Source of the DNA: Cruorifilaria tuberocauda
Lineage: Eukaryota; Nematoda; Chromadorea; Rhabditida; Onchocercidae
DNA: 64,000 nt
Direction: 5' to 3'
Assembly (NCBI GenBank): GCA_013365365.1
Contig: JABVXU010000107.1
Coordinates: 1-64,000, forward strand
Made by a program: the position numbers and the translations under genes. Shown in pieces: positions 14,704-24,908 of this stretch (positions within the stretch are counted from its first letter, which is position 1; each line of letters starts with the position of its first letter). The notes under the pieces were generated by a model. It had not been told where the DNA came from, made no database searches, and was given only the letters and a program-made list of their open reading frames with translations.

Positions 14704-16218
14704 ATGTCAGTTGTCCATATTGCGCTTCTCCTTGTCTTTCTTCTCCCTGCCCATTCTCAACTCATTTGTGCCAACGAAGCTTCTGGGTGAGTCTTCTCTT
14801 GATTGATTTAAGGTTTCTTTATTTGAAATATTCTGTAAATTTTGATCACTTTTGCACCAAATGTATGATATGTAAAAGAAGGAGTCATCGTCTGTGATAG
14901 ACTAATAAGATTCTATTTAACATCGGGAGAGTACGAGAAATGAAATGGCAAAAACAAGAAAGTGAATATGGAATGTTTCTGATTTCAATATCCATTGAAT
15001 GTAGAAATATATAAAATAAAGCGTTTATTTCTGCTATCTCTTCTTAAAAGAATAGAACTCTTTGAGAAATCAATTATTCGTTTATTCCAGCTTGAATAAG
15101 AAAAGAATATGTTTTGACCTCGACAAAGGTCGTTTTATTAATCCAAAAATTGGCCGAAATTCGGTATATGACATGGAAGTTAATCTTGAACAGCAGGAAA
15201 TCTCACTGGGCGGAAATCGAAGGAAACGTACCTTTTTTTGCAATCTTTTAAGCTAACGATTTTTACTCATTGATTAGTGGATTCATTCAATTATATTTTT
15301 TGTTTCTATGAAGTAAATCTTGAAATATGTAAATTTTAAGCTTTTTTTCATAGCTGTGTTTGAAAAAGAGTTTTGCAAATTTCCGTTTTATAAGCAAATT
15401 GAAGGTGCAAGAAAATTGATAAAATCTTTCTATTTTCTCGTTCTGTAAAAAAAAGAATTTCTGTATGCGTTCTTTAAAAGATAAAATCACTTCTAACTGC
15501 GTTATTCATTTTCCTTTGCCTTTATATTTGAAATTTAAATGGAAATTTTTTCTAAAGAAAATATACTTTCTTTAAAAATCTTTATTTGTGTCATTTAATT
15601 ATCGTGAGAAGTAGAAATTTATTTTTCATATCTTCAGAATTTAAATATTTTTCAAGTCCGTTTTCAATCTCTCAAACAAAAACCATACAGAATATGCGCT
15701 GATTTTGTGATAATTAATTATTGTCTTTTACTTTTGACTATTTTCTCCAAAACTGCATTCAGTATGCTACAATTGGGAATATTTGAAAGAATACAAGCTT
15801 AATATTTCTGATAAAAAATTTAAAAATCTTTATCTTTTTCAAACTGATTATAGCACGAGCATGCCGTGGCTACAATTTTTATCGCCGCTGCAAGAAGAAA
15901 TATGGAACTGATTTAGGAAGGTTGGAATGTCGATATGCAAGGTGTTCAATATGCATTACGAAACATTTACACCCGGACTGTCCATTCTGCCACACCGATA
16001 GTTAGTATTTACTTACAGTGCAAGAAACTACCCACAAGTCAAGCAAACAAATTTTTTCAAGTTGCATCAAAATTTTCAAGTATTTGCAATCGAATTTAAT
16101 TTTTGCAGAATCAGTATTTTGTCCAGCTGTAGAAACATGCTCTTGTCCTTGGAAGGCTGGCTATGGTATGTGGGATTCATGTAGAAGGCAGATCAATAAT
16201 CGGTGTTATGGTACTTAA
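14704..16218 (+). CDS. small cysteine-rich secreted protein, 4 exons, not recognised
   Basis: Exons 14704-14786, 15091-15227, 15854-16000 and 16109-16218 join in phase to 158 aa. The first about 20 residues are a clear signal peptide (MSVVHIALLLVFLLPAHS). A linker of about 50 residues ends in a basic run (NRRKPR, about 70-75) that contains a minimal RxxR site. The C-terminal part (about 76-158) has 12 cysteines in a compact pattern (RRCKKKYG, LECRYARCSIC, PDCPFC, CSCPWKAG, RCYGT), which suggests a disulfide-knotted mature domain. I do not recognise the family. It could be an effector, a matrix component or a growth-factor-like ligand; the sequence does not decide. All three introns have good sites (GTGAGT donor of exon 1, TTCCAG, TATAG and TTGCAG acceptors). 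It is followed at about 600 bp by another unrecognised gene on the same strand. Confidence 0.7.
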
Positions 16219-16842
16219 AATTATTCTAATTTTTGTCCAGTTCCATTTTTCTCTTTTAACTGTTTGATATGAGTTAAGAAAACATTTAAGTAATTGCTAG
16301 AAATTTCTTCTTTTTTTTTCATTCATGAAATAATATTTCTAGAAAAGTTCAAAAATGAGAAATTTTGCAGCATATATTGTAGGATTTTATTATTCTTAGT
16401 ATTAGGGAATATGCTTTTAGAAATATTTTAGCAAGATAAAAACAATTTTTTAGATATTAATATAACGAAATCAAAAAAGAAACATCGAAAAAAGAATCGC
16501 TTCAGTTAACCAATGAACATTGAAGCGCTTCGGTTCCGGTTCGGTTGCTCCAACTTTAATCCATCGAGAATATTTTATAAGAATCTTTAAAATAATTCAT
16601 GTTGATTAAGAACGCTGACGAATTAACATGCAAAAGGACGAAGGAAATACTTTTATTTTCGGTTTATCAAAAAAATTTTCGTGTCAAAATTTCTGATATC
16701 TGATCGGAAACAAACTGCTGTTTTTGCGTATAATTTGATTTGCATGAACTCGAAATCTATGCAAATTTATTGTCTGAAACGATCGAATAAATGATATATA
16801 TGATGTGAGTTCATCTGAAAACAAATAGAAGGAAAGATCGCA

Positions 16843-18180
16843 ATGCACAAGAACTCAACGTGCGACTTGCCAACCTCAATGCATCGGGAGATAGAGGTCT
16901 GGGATGGAAGAAAAGGTATATACATGGCGTTGTAGATTGAAAATTGTTTGAGATAAGCTCTTAAATTTTGGCACAAATTTTAATCTTTGTTTACATTTGT
17001 AACTCAAAATCCTCAAGTTTCGGTCGAAATATAGAATTGTTCAGGGGTTCAATATAATCATTTTCCTATTATCAACTATGATCAATTACTATCAATATCT
17101 AGATACCATAGCCTTCGAAGTCTGGACCGTGAGACTTCTAATCAGCTAATTTTCTGAATTAATTATTCACGCTTTAGTCATTTGAATACAAAAATTTCTG
17201 TGTAAACTAACTTTACTAGAATTTCAAAATTTCATAAGCATTCAATCAAGTAAACTTTAGCATAAATTTAATAGACCATATATGAGTCAATTAATTTACT
17301 TTAAATGGTATACGATGAAAAGCTTTAGAGAATAATGTTGGAGAATTTTTTAATTTTGGCTTTCGAGCATGTTTGAATAATGCTATCAATGGACAGAGAG
17401 CACAGGCTTATTATATTCATGGGCTAGGCAATTGGACACTTTTTCAATGGACCATTTCTTTTCAGGTGAAAATATCATTTCCACTAATCAATTTTACTAA
17501 TGTTGTGCAGTTCAAATCTTAAAAAAGGTCATCATCATTTATTGAAAGTAATTATGGAAATGATCCATATACTTCTCCTGTCTTAAACTATATCTTAATC
17601 CAGTCATTTTTAGGCTTCTATCATTATACTTAATGTATTGAGTGCACTGGCAATGAGCATTGTTGAATATTTGAGTCCATGGCCTATGCTACTTATGGCT
17701 TTACTTTTGTTCATTCCTCTTTTTCCAACATTGTGCTTCAATCAGCACGAAGGTAAAACACTAAGTACTAATGAAATAGACAAGATAACTATCTGATTAC
17801 ACGGTTACAATGATAAGCCCAGTGTTGAATAATTTGGAATTATTTGAAATGGACTACAATAATTCTAAATCGCTAGAAAATTTGAAAGTATTTGGTGGAA
17901 TACAATTGATATGTGGCTTTGTTGAACTATTCTGGTCTAGTTGTGTCTTACTTGACATGCATTATCATTCCAACGATTGGCGTGCATACTTCACTATGTC
18001 TATCGTATCGTGGCAGGTTAAAATAACTTTCTTAATTAATTTTGCACTAAAAGTATACTAAACACACATAGTAAAGAAAAAAGAAACAAAGTAAAAAAAC
18101 TATCACATTTTGTTTTACTTCGATCTTTTTGGTGACCCGATCAATTTGATCTTTAGTAGCTGGCTGATTTTCCAATTTAA
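16843..18180 (+). CDS. putative multi-pass membrane protein, not recognised
   Basis: Exons 16843-16915, 17329-17465, 17614-17752 and 17823-18016 join in phase (1, 0, 1, 0). A short last exon 18160-18180 (after TTTAGTAG) would close the frame at about 187 aa, but this end is a guess. The N-terminal about 60 residues are soluble (MHKNSTCDLPTSMHREIEV). Three to four hydrophobic segments follow, around WTLFQWTISFQASIIIL, PMLLMALLLFIPLFP, IQLICGFVELFWSSCV and the end of exon 4, with a hydrophilic loop of about 25 residues (LELFEMDYNNSKSLENLK) between the second and third. The topology resembles tetraspan proteins, but no signature such as CCG is present. The phase agreement of four independent exons is the main support. 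Confidence 0.55.
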
Positions 18181-18370
18181 AATTAGTTACTTTTCTTCAT
18201 CTACAATAATGAATGAGCTGAATTTTAAAGAAGCTTTAAAACTTATGAAAAGGATAGACTTAAAGTTTAATCAAAACAATGTAATAGTCTATTTCATATA
18301 TCGAGTAGGAAAAATACCTTTAGTTCGTGTCAGTAATTCTAATATCAGCAGATTATTCACTACTGAAAAG

Positions 18371-18376
18371 AATAAA
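18371..18376 (+). terminator. candidate poly(A) signal AATAAA
   Basis: AATAAA lies about 190 bp beyond the proposed stop of the membrane-protein gene and only about 20 bp before the ATG of the next gene on the same strand. This is compatible with a closely packed, trans-spliced gene pair. A six-base AT motif is common here, so on its own it is weak evidence. Confidence 0.3.
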
Positions 18377-18395
18377 AAATGATCAAAGAAGTGAA

Positions 18396-19643
18396 ATGAA
18401 TGCTGAGAATAGCACTATCACTGAACCTTGTAAGTTATGTATTGAAATTAAAAAATGATGTTTGATTTTGATTCAAAACATGAAACAGTGACATTATGTG
18501 ACATTATATGAAACATTATAAATGATGTCTATTGACAAAAATAATTAAACAAATTTTTTTAAACTATCAAACTTATTAAAAAATTAAAGGAGAATATGGA
18601 GAATAAATGAAATGATTTTGCAGCATATTGTAGTGTTGATTTACATTTAGCAAAACTCCGAACAACGTTAAATTTTGAAAAGCAACGATTAAATGAGAGA
18701 GAAAAAAGACAAAAGGAAAGGTAAATTGAGAAAATGAAAACTTTTGACTTATAATAATCAAAAAAAGAAAGAAAAACGAGAATAATCTGAAATTTTTGCC
18801 AAAATTTCAATAAAGCACTTTGCTTTATGTGATGAGCAAATAAATCGCATTTTTTAGATTGAAAAAAAACAAGCTCAACAAGGATTGTAAAGAATTTACC
18901 TACGACATAACACAGTGTAATTTTATTTTGAAGAGGAATTCGATATCGAGCAATAGCAATTACAAAAAGTTGAAGTACCATAAAATTGTCAATTTCAAAA
19001 TGTTAAAATTTCTATGCAAAATTGATAAATCTCATCTACGATGATGGAAGATGAATAGTTAATTTGAAACTGATTGATGTTAAAGATACTTCTAGCAGAA
19101 GAAATCGATTTACGAACTGCCAGAGACATTTCTGATCTGACTGTCAACAAAATATCAAATATAAAGACCGTCAAAGAGCAACAAAATGATCAAGTATTTG
19201 CTATTTAATCGTGAAAATTTAATAACCGTTTCCCAATCATAGTATAAAATTTCCAAACATTTTTACAAATTTTGTTGAAACTATTTAATTATAATCTTTA
19301 TAGCATAAAGAAAGCGAAAGGAGTAAGGAATGAGGTAATATGGATAAATTTCAAGGTTCGTTTCAATTTTCAATTTTTGAAGGAATGTGGTAGAGATTGC
19401 TGACCCTTCAAGACTAAAGCTCGAGAAATTGGACTGATACTTAAGTAGATGTAAGGTCACTCTTTTGTTAAGCAATTGAGTTAACATTACAAGATTTGGT
19501 TAATTAAGTGTTATGAAATTCAGGCAATAGTTGAAATTTCAACGGATTTTTCGTATTTCAAACTAAAAAGCAATCTTGTGGCAAATATTGAGAATGGAAA
19601 AGTTTTGTTAATAAAAGCATGCATCGACCTTGCTAAATTGTAA
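18396..19643 (+). CDS. putative small charged helical (coiled-coil-like) protein, not recognised
   Basis: Exons 18396-18429, 18624-18720, 18858-18916, 19096-19193 and 19524-19643 join in phase (1, 2, 1, 0) to about 135 aa. After a short start (MNAENSTITEP) the protein is rich in Lys, Glu, Arg and Leu in heptad-like order (HLAKLRTTLNFEKQRL, NEREKRQKERLKKNKLNK, EEIDLRTARDISDLTVNK), typical of a coiled coil. The last exon is compact (AIVEISTDFSYFKLKSNL) and ends at TAA. A 19-nt micro-exon at 19304-19322 has good sites but does not fit the phase, so it was left out. AATAAATAAA follows at 19667. The opposite strand carries a 140-codon open frame (18981-18559) that I read as its shadow. No family is recognised; all exons are short, so the model is moderate at best. 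Confidence 0.45.
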
Positions 19644-19666
19644 ATCATCATGCTAATTCTGTAACG

Positions 19667-19676
19667 AATAAATAAA
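19667..19676 (+). terminator. poly(A) signal AATAAATAAA
   Basis: Overlapping AATAAA hexamers lie 24 bp after the TAA of the preceding putative gene, at the expected spacing for nematode 3' end formation. Confidence 0.4.
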
Positions 19677-19689
19677 ATTTATATCCAAC

Positions 19690-20740
19690 TATTTTTGGAG
19701 TGCTTTTTAATAAGTTGGTTATTTTCAATAGGCCAATTTAAAATAAAAAATGCAAAAGAGCTTGTCATTGAAATGCGCACAATTATCTCAGCATAATTTC
19801 AATAAAATCCGAAAATTTTACAAAATATCCAATTAATCTCATAATTTATAATGGATACACTATAAATTTCATTACCTTTTTAAAAAAATGAAAAAAACTT
19901 TTTTGGAAGACTTTTGCATCAAAAAAGGTTTTGCTTTCTTATGATTCCTAAGAAAACTCGAGATTTATTCTAACGATAGCAACGCCCGAAATAAACCGTT
20001 GAATTTTTTATTAAGAGCATTAGCATTTTACTAAACATGGTTTCTATTTCAAAAAAAGCCTAATTCACATAGCTGAACCCGAATTTTTTGTCTGTATCTA
20101 TGAGAAAATAAAAAATTAAAATTTGATGTTTGAGAAGTTTAAACGCATCAAAAGTGATGTATCCGCCTTATTTAAGAGGCTGTGTTAATGTTGACTGGAT
20201 GTTCGTTGTGAAGACAATAGTTATAATTACTTTATCCTGAAGATATTTTGAGAATAAGCACAGATAAGTAATACTCGCTCTAAAGAGTTGGAAAGTGAAA
20301 AAATATGATACGGTATGATAAGGAATAATTCCCTTGTCTCGCATAATTTTTTTGAGATAAATGTTATTTTTCTTTAAGTAAAGTATTATCATCATCTTAT
20401 TCTAAATTCCATTACAAAATTTGGTTTTCTAAATCAAGATTTTTATTGATTTTTAAAAATTGTTTTGCTTTACAAAAGAAATAAAATGGTGAAATCACAG
20501 TACTGCACAGCACTTTTCCTTATCATTATTTTGGCATAATTTTCCCACATTTCATCGATGGACGAAGAATCTAAGATAAACGAAATTTTAATATCGGAAA
20601 CTTGAGTGTTGAGAGTTGCAATAGCCACTTTTCAGAAATCAAATGGAAAAAAATAAGGAGAATTGTTCAAAGAATTAATCTGTTGATTCATATCGGATCG
20701 ATTTCAAAATCAATCGATAAAGTTTAAAACTATTTTCACT
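19690..20740. other. intergenic, convergent 3' ends
   Basis: Lies between the helical-protein gene (+) and the phosphatase gene (-). No coding signal was seen on either strand. Confidence 0.45.
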
Positions 20741-22780
20741 TCATGACTTGAGGCAAATAAGGACTTGAAATGTGCAAACAAGTGATTCGTCCACGTTCAT
20801 CATAGCAGCTGCATTATCAAACTGTCCACAATAATGAGGCGCAGAAAATATTGTGACTAGTTTACGGTTCGCAAAAAATTCATAACCATCCTACAGAATA
20901 AATTAATTAGAATAAGTGTTTATAGTAAGAGATCAATTGGATAAATTTACAATAACTTGCATTAATATGGGCCAGCCGACTATAGATAATTTGTCGATTT
21001 TCTCATTTAAAACTTTTCTATAATAACTGAAAAAAATTCTTCAAAGTACTTGGACAACTTGATGAGCTCTAGCAATCAGATCAATATCCAATTTTTGGCA
21101 CATTTCTAAGACAACATCAGGACCGAACGTATATGATAGTCCACGATTGTTTGCTTGCCATCCTTTTATAGAAGGGTCTGGATCTGACCTGTAAAATAAT
21201 TTAAGAATATCCATTACAGTTTTCAAAAAGAAGGCATGAATGGAACAGTGTATTGTTGGATATTCTAATAATACATATTCTATAATGCATATTCTAATGA
21301 AAACCAAATTTCAAAATTTGTGCGTAGACGTAAATAATTCAAATAGTGAATTTCAGAATTTTTTTTACTTCCGCAAATTTTGAAAACTCTGTATACGTTA
21401 CTGCAAGATTATACAGTTTTTTTCTGACACCAGTAGTGAAGAATTATAGTATATGAGAACCATAATAAATCGATATGAATGGATGGATTTGGCGGATCGA
21501 TAGGTCGAGTAATTTGTCGAAGCTGATCAATACTTCTCAGTTGTGGTGATAGACCGCCATGCATGCATAGGATTTTACCGGCAATTAGACCCGTAAATGG
21601 CATCGTGTTAAATACTTCCTAAGGGTAATGATTAACTTGAAAAAGTAGAAGTCGAAAAAAAGGAAATTAAAATAACTTAATTGTGAAGTTTGGAACAGTA
21701 AAAAGCAGCACATTTTCGAAAAATAGTTCAAGTTGAATGAATTATATTTATTTAAAATTAGATTGAAGAAATGAATGATGAAATTAACAAATTTTTGAAG
21801 AACCTGAAATGCTTGCCATAGTCGTACACTTTGATAGCGACGATTACATTCTTCGAAGAAGCCGTAGACTCGATTGATAACACTACATTCGTGATTACCG
21901 CGAAGCAGGAAGAAATTCTCCGAATATTTCACCTTAAAAGTACCGGAGATCTATTAATTGAAAATGATGAAATTAATACGAAAGCATAAAATTTTTATCA
22001 GGAATCTAAAAGTAATCGTTAAGCATTAGTTGCAATCCATAATATCGAGTGAAAAACTTTTTTTATCAAGAGAAATTGATAGAAATTACTTTGTAACAAA
22101 GAAGTAGAGATATAGTTTCAAGATTTTGTCTTCCACGATCAACATAATCGCCGAGAAACAAATAATTGACAAAAGGTGGGAAACCACCGCGATCGAATAA
22201 TCGAAGTAAATCTACAATTAAACGAAATTCTAATCTGTAATCCTTTCATTATCGTCATGATGATTGCTTCTTTATTACTCATGAAGGATATGAAATAGCA
22301 GAAAAGTATTGTAAAAGTAAGAATAAATCCAACTATATCTTATCATAATGAAAAAAAGAAACAGAATTTGCTTACATAATGTATTACGTAATAATTTTAC
22401 GAGGAAAGATTCTTAATCTGTGATTTCAATATAATTTGGAAAAGAATTTTTTTAAGGTTGTTACTGTTCTTCTATAAAATTAAAATGATGGTAGATACAA
22501 GAAATCAATAAGCGAATAATTAAGATTTCATTTGATCGGTGTTACGCAGCTGAAATGAGTGTTGACCTGCATATTGGCCATGTGTGTCGCCGCAAATTCG
22601 AATCGGTGGATCAACCTCAATCAATGAATTTTGGGATAGGAAAACTTCTTTGGCTAAAGAGCACAAATGCATAATTTCCTGTTCTTTAACCGTTTTTGTC
22701 AGACTACATCCCGGGCTGCCAACATTCAGCAATTTGCAAATTAATTCGTCCAAGTCCAACTTTTGCGCCATACTTAACAT
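20741..22780 (-). CDS. serine/threonine protein phosphatase, PP1 family, 6 exons
   Basis: Metal-dependent phosphoserine/phosphothreonine phosphatase catalytic subunit of the PPP family. Exons in transcript order: 22780-22567, 22211-22090, 21932-21804, 21618-21461, 21188-21050, 20890-20741; 303 aa. All metal and catalytic motifs are present: GDTHG (D65, H67), GDYVDRG (92-98), RGNHE (123-127), HGG (H175), RAHQ (H250). These positions nearly match PP1 numbering. DGYEFFA, SAPHYCG and the PP1-type insert RGLSYTFG also point to PP1 rather than PP2A. The family's usual APNYCG reads APHYCG. The C-terminus stops soon after FQVLICLKS, so the longer PP1 tail is missing. Divergence from canonical PP1 suggests one of the nematode-expanded paralogues, often germline-expressed; that expression is inference. 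A second ATG nine bases into the frame is an alternative start. Confidence 0.93.
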
Positions 22781-24908
22781 TTTGTAGAAGTCAGTGTAAC
22801 GTTGCTTCAAACTCTAATTTCATGTTTCTAAATCAATTACTTTTATTTACTTATTTTAATTTTAATTTAATTTTCATTAATCGATATTCATGAGAAAATT
22901 AGTTGAAGGACAACAAGAAGGCAATTTAGGGAGAGCAGAAATGTGATGAAACATTACAAATTGAAAAAATTTAGGAACAGTACTCTGAATTATCTGGGAA
23001 AATTTATGGGTTAGTTCTATCAGCAATTGGACTATTCCAAAGTTGTGAAAGAAAACAGATTGAATTTGCACCGAAAACAACTACCCGCAAGCCTAGAAAG
23101 ACATGAAATGAAAATGGCCAATTGATTCGATTATATTTATAAATTTTAACATATGCTAAATTTCAAAAAGTTACCGAAATCGGTTGAGAAAATCTTAGAG
23201 AATGTAAAACAAAGAAAGATTTTTAAAAAACCCAAAATGTAACGGACCCAAATTGTAACGGAAGTTATGTTAATTCCATGGATAATACATCTTGAAGTTC
23301 TTTGAGTAGATATGATTAGAAAGGCGGGGTTATTCATTTGTTTCCATCAATTCGTGTATTTCATGACCTTCAATCCTTGTGTATCGCCCATTTCAAATCA
23401 TTTATAACAGCTTATTTCTCAGCAAGTTCGTTTTTTGGAGAATGCTGTATTGTTGACTTGGTGTTGACCATGGATCAACATTATCCTGCTTTGTACTGTA
23501 TCTGTTCTGTTCATTATTACAAGATAACCTTTTTCATCGATTGCTACTCATTACTTCTACAATAAAGGATTCTAGGATTTGTATGAGCAACAAACTCTGA
23601 AAACAAACTCTCAGAAATCATTCTTCTCTGTGAATCAAAACTCAACTTCAACAATTTTCGTCATACAGTTGGTAAAAATATAAACAATAACTAACAATTA
23701 CGAACATAAAAAAGCACATGTAAAGGAAGAGGGAGAAATTCAACTTTAAATAGTTCAGTTTTCTAGTCAATTTTTTACCTTTTAATTTTTTTAAAAATCA
23801 ATTATTTCGGGTCAGATTGCAAAATATTGAAGTGCTACTCAGACGCTTATCAGATAGATACGAAAAAAACTGAAGCAAATACAATTGATCACATTTAAAA
23901 GTGCATTATTTTTTTAATTAACTTATTTCCGCATAAACTCAGCAAACAGTTATAGAAATAACGCTTACCGAATACCAATAATGATGATTACATATTGGTT
24001 TCACTCTTTAGATTATGCAAATATTTGAAAGCTTGTTGGATCTTTTCCATATGCATTTTATTTCTATTCCTCCATAAATTTCATAATCTTTACGTTATTA
24101 TTTGTTCCTTTAATAATTTTTTCTTTGAAATACTTTATACAAATTAATACATTCGGAATTTTGCTTTTTTTATTAATGAATTGCATTATTGTATGACATC
24201 ATGCTATTTAAAATTGAGACATAATGATATTCCAATGAAAAGTGATAAAACAATTCGGTAAACTGCAAAAAAATTTCTTAGCACTGTTTCAGGAACATCA
24301 AAAAATTGTATTCGCAGCGACTTCTTATTTTCATTTTATCTAAAACACATATATTGTTGAATTTGGTTCTGCAAACTTAGTCCATCGGTTTCCATTCATC
24401 GTCTTCTCCCCAAACACGGTTATTGAATATAGGTCTCATTAATTCCATTTCAATGTCGTATCTTAATTCTGAGAATTTTGCATAAAATTCAATTCCAATA
24501 AATCAATAAGTGAACAATTCTCCTAGACACCGTCTTCAGCAAGAAAAACTTCCAGACAATACGTGTTGCATACTCCTGAATGCTACATTGAATGATACGA
24601 AACGAGAAATAGTGTGGTGATTGTTCTGAGAGGCTTATGGACTTCATGTGTTAAGGTTGAGATTGAATTTTAGTTTCGTAAATTCAATGAAAGAGAAAAT
24701 TATGTAGAAATATTGATCAATTTTATGTTAATAACTTATTTCATGCTCATTATCTGTCAAACTCTTAAATGTGAATGATTTATCGAATCATTTTTTATTA
24801 GTTTTTTCGTATTTTCTCTGTAGTTCATTTTGACGATTGTCTCTTGTAAAAGCTTGCAATATTTATTAATTTATCACAGATTAAAAGAGGATTTTGTTTC
24901 ACAGAGTA
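22781..24908. other. intergenic, divergent promoters
   Basis: About 2.1 kb between the starts of the phosphatase (-) and TRMT10C-like (+) genes. No supported exon was found; the open frame at 23338-23565 (+) shows no splice context or family features. Presumably it holds both promoters. Confidence 0.45.

Noticed and set aside
18559..18981. 140-codon minus-strand frame
   Set aside because: Hydrophobic low-complexity product; the plus strand has phase-matched exons of a charged helical protein in the same place.
19304..19322. 19-nt micro-exon with good splice sites
   Set aside because: Including it leaves the frame out of phase with the final exon unless another exon exists; not needed for the model.
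23338..23565. 75-codon plus-strand frame
   Set aside because: Isolated, cysteine-containing but without splice context or recognisable family.
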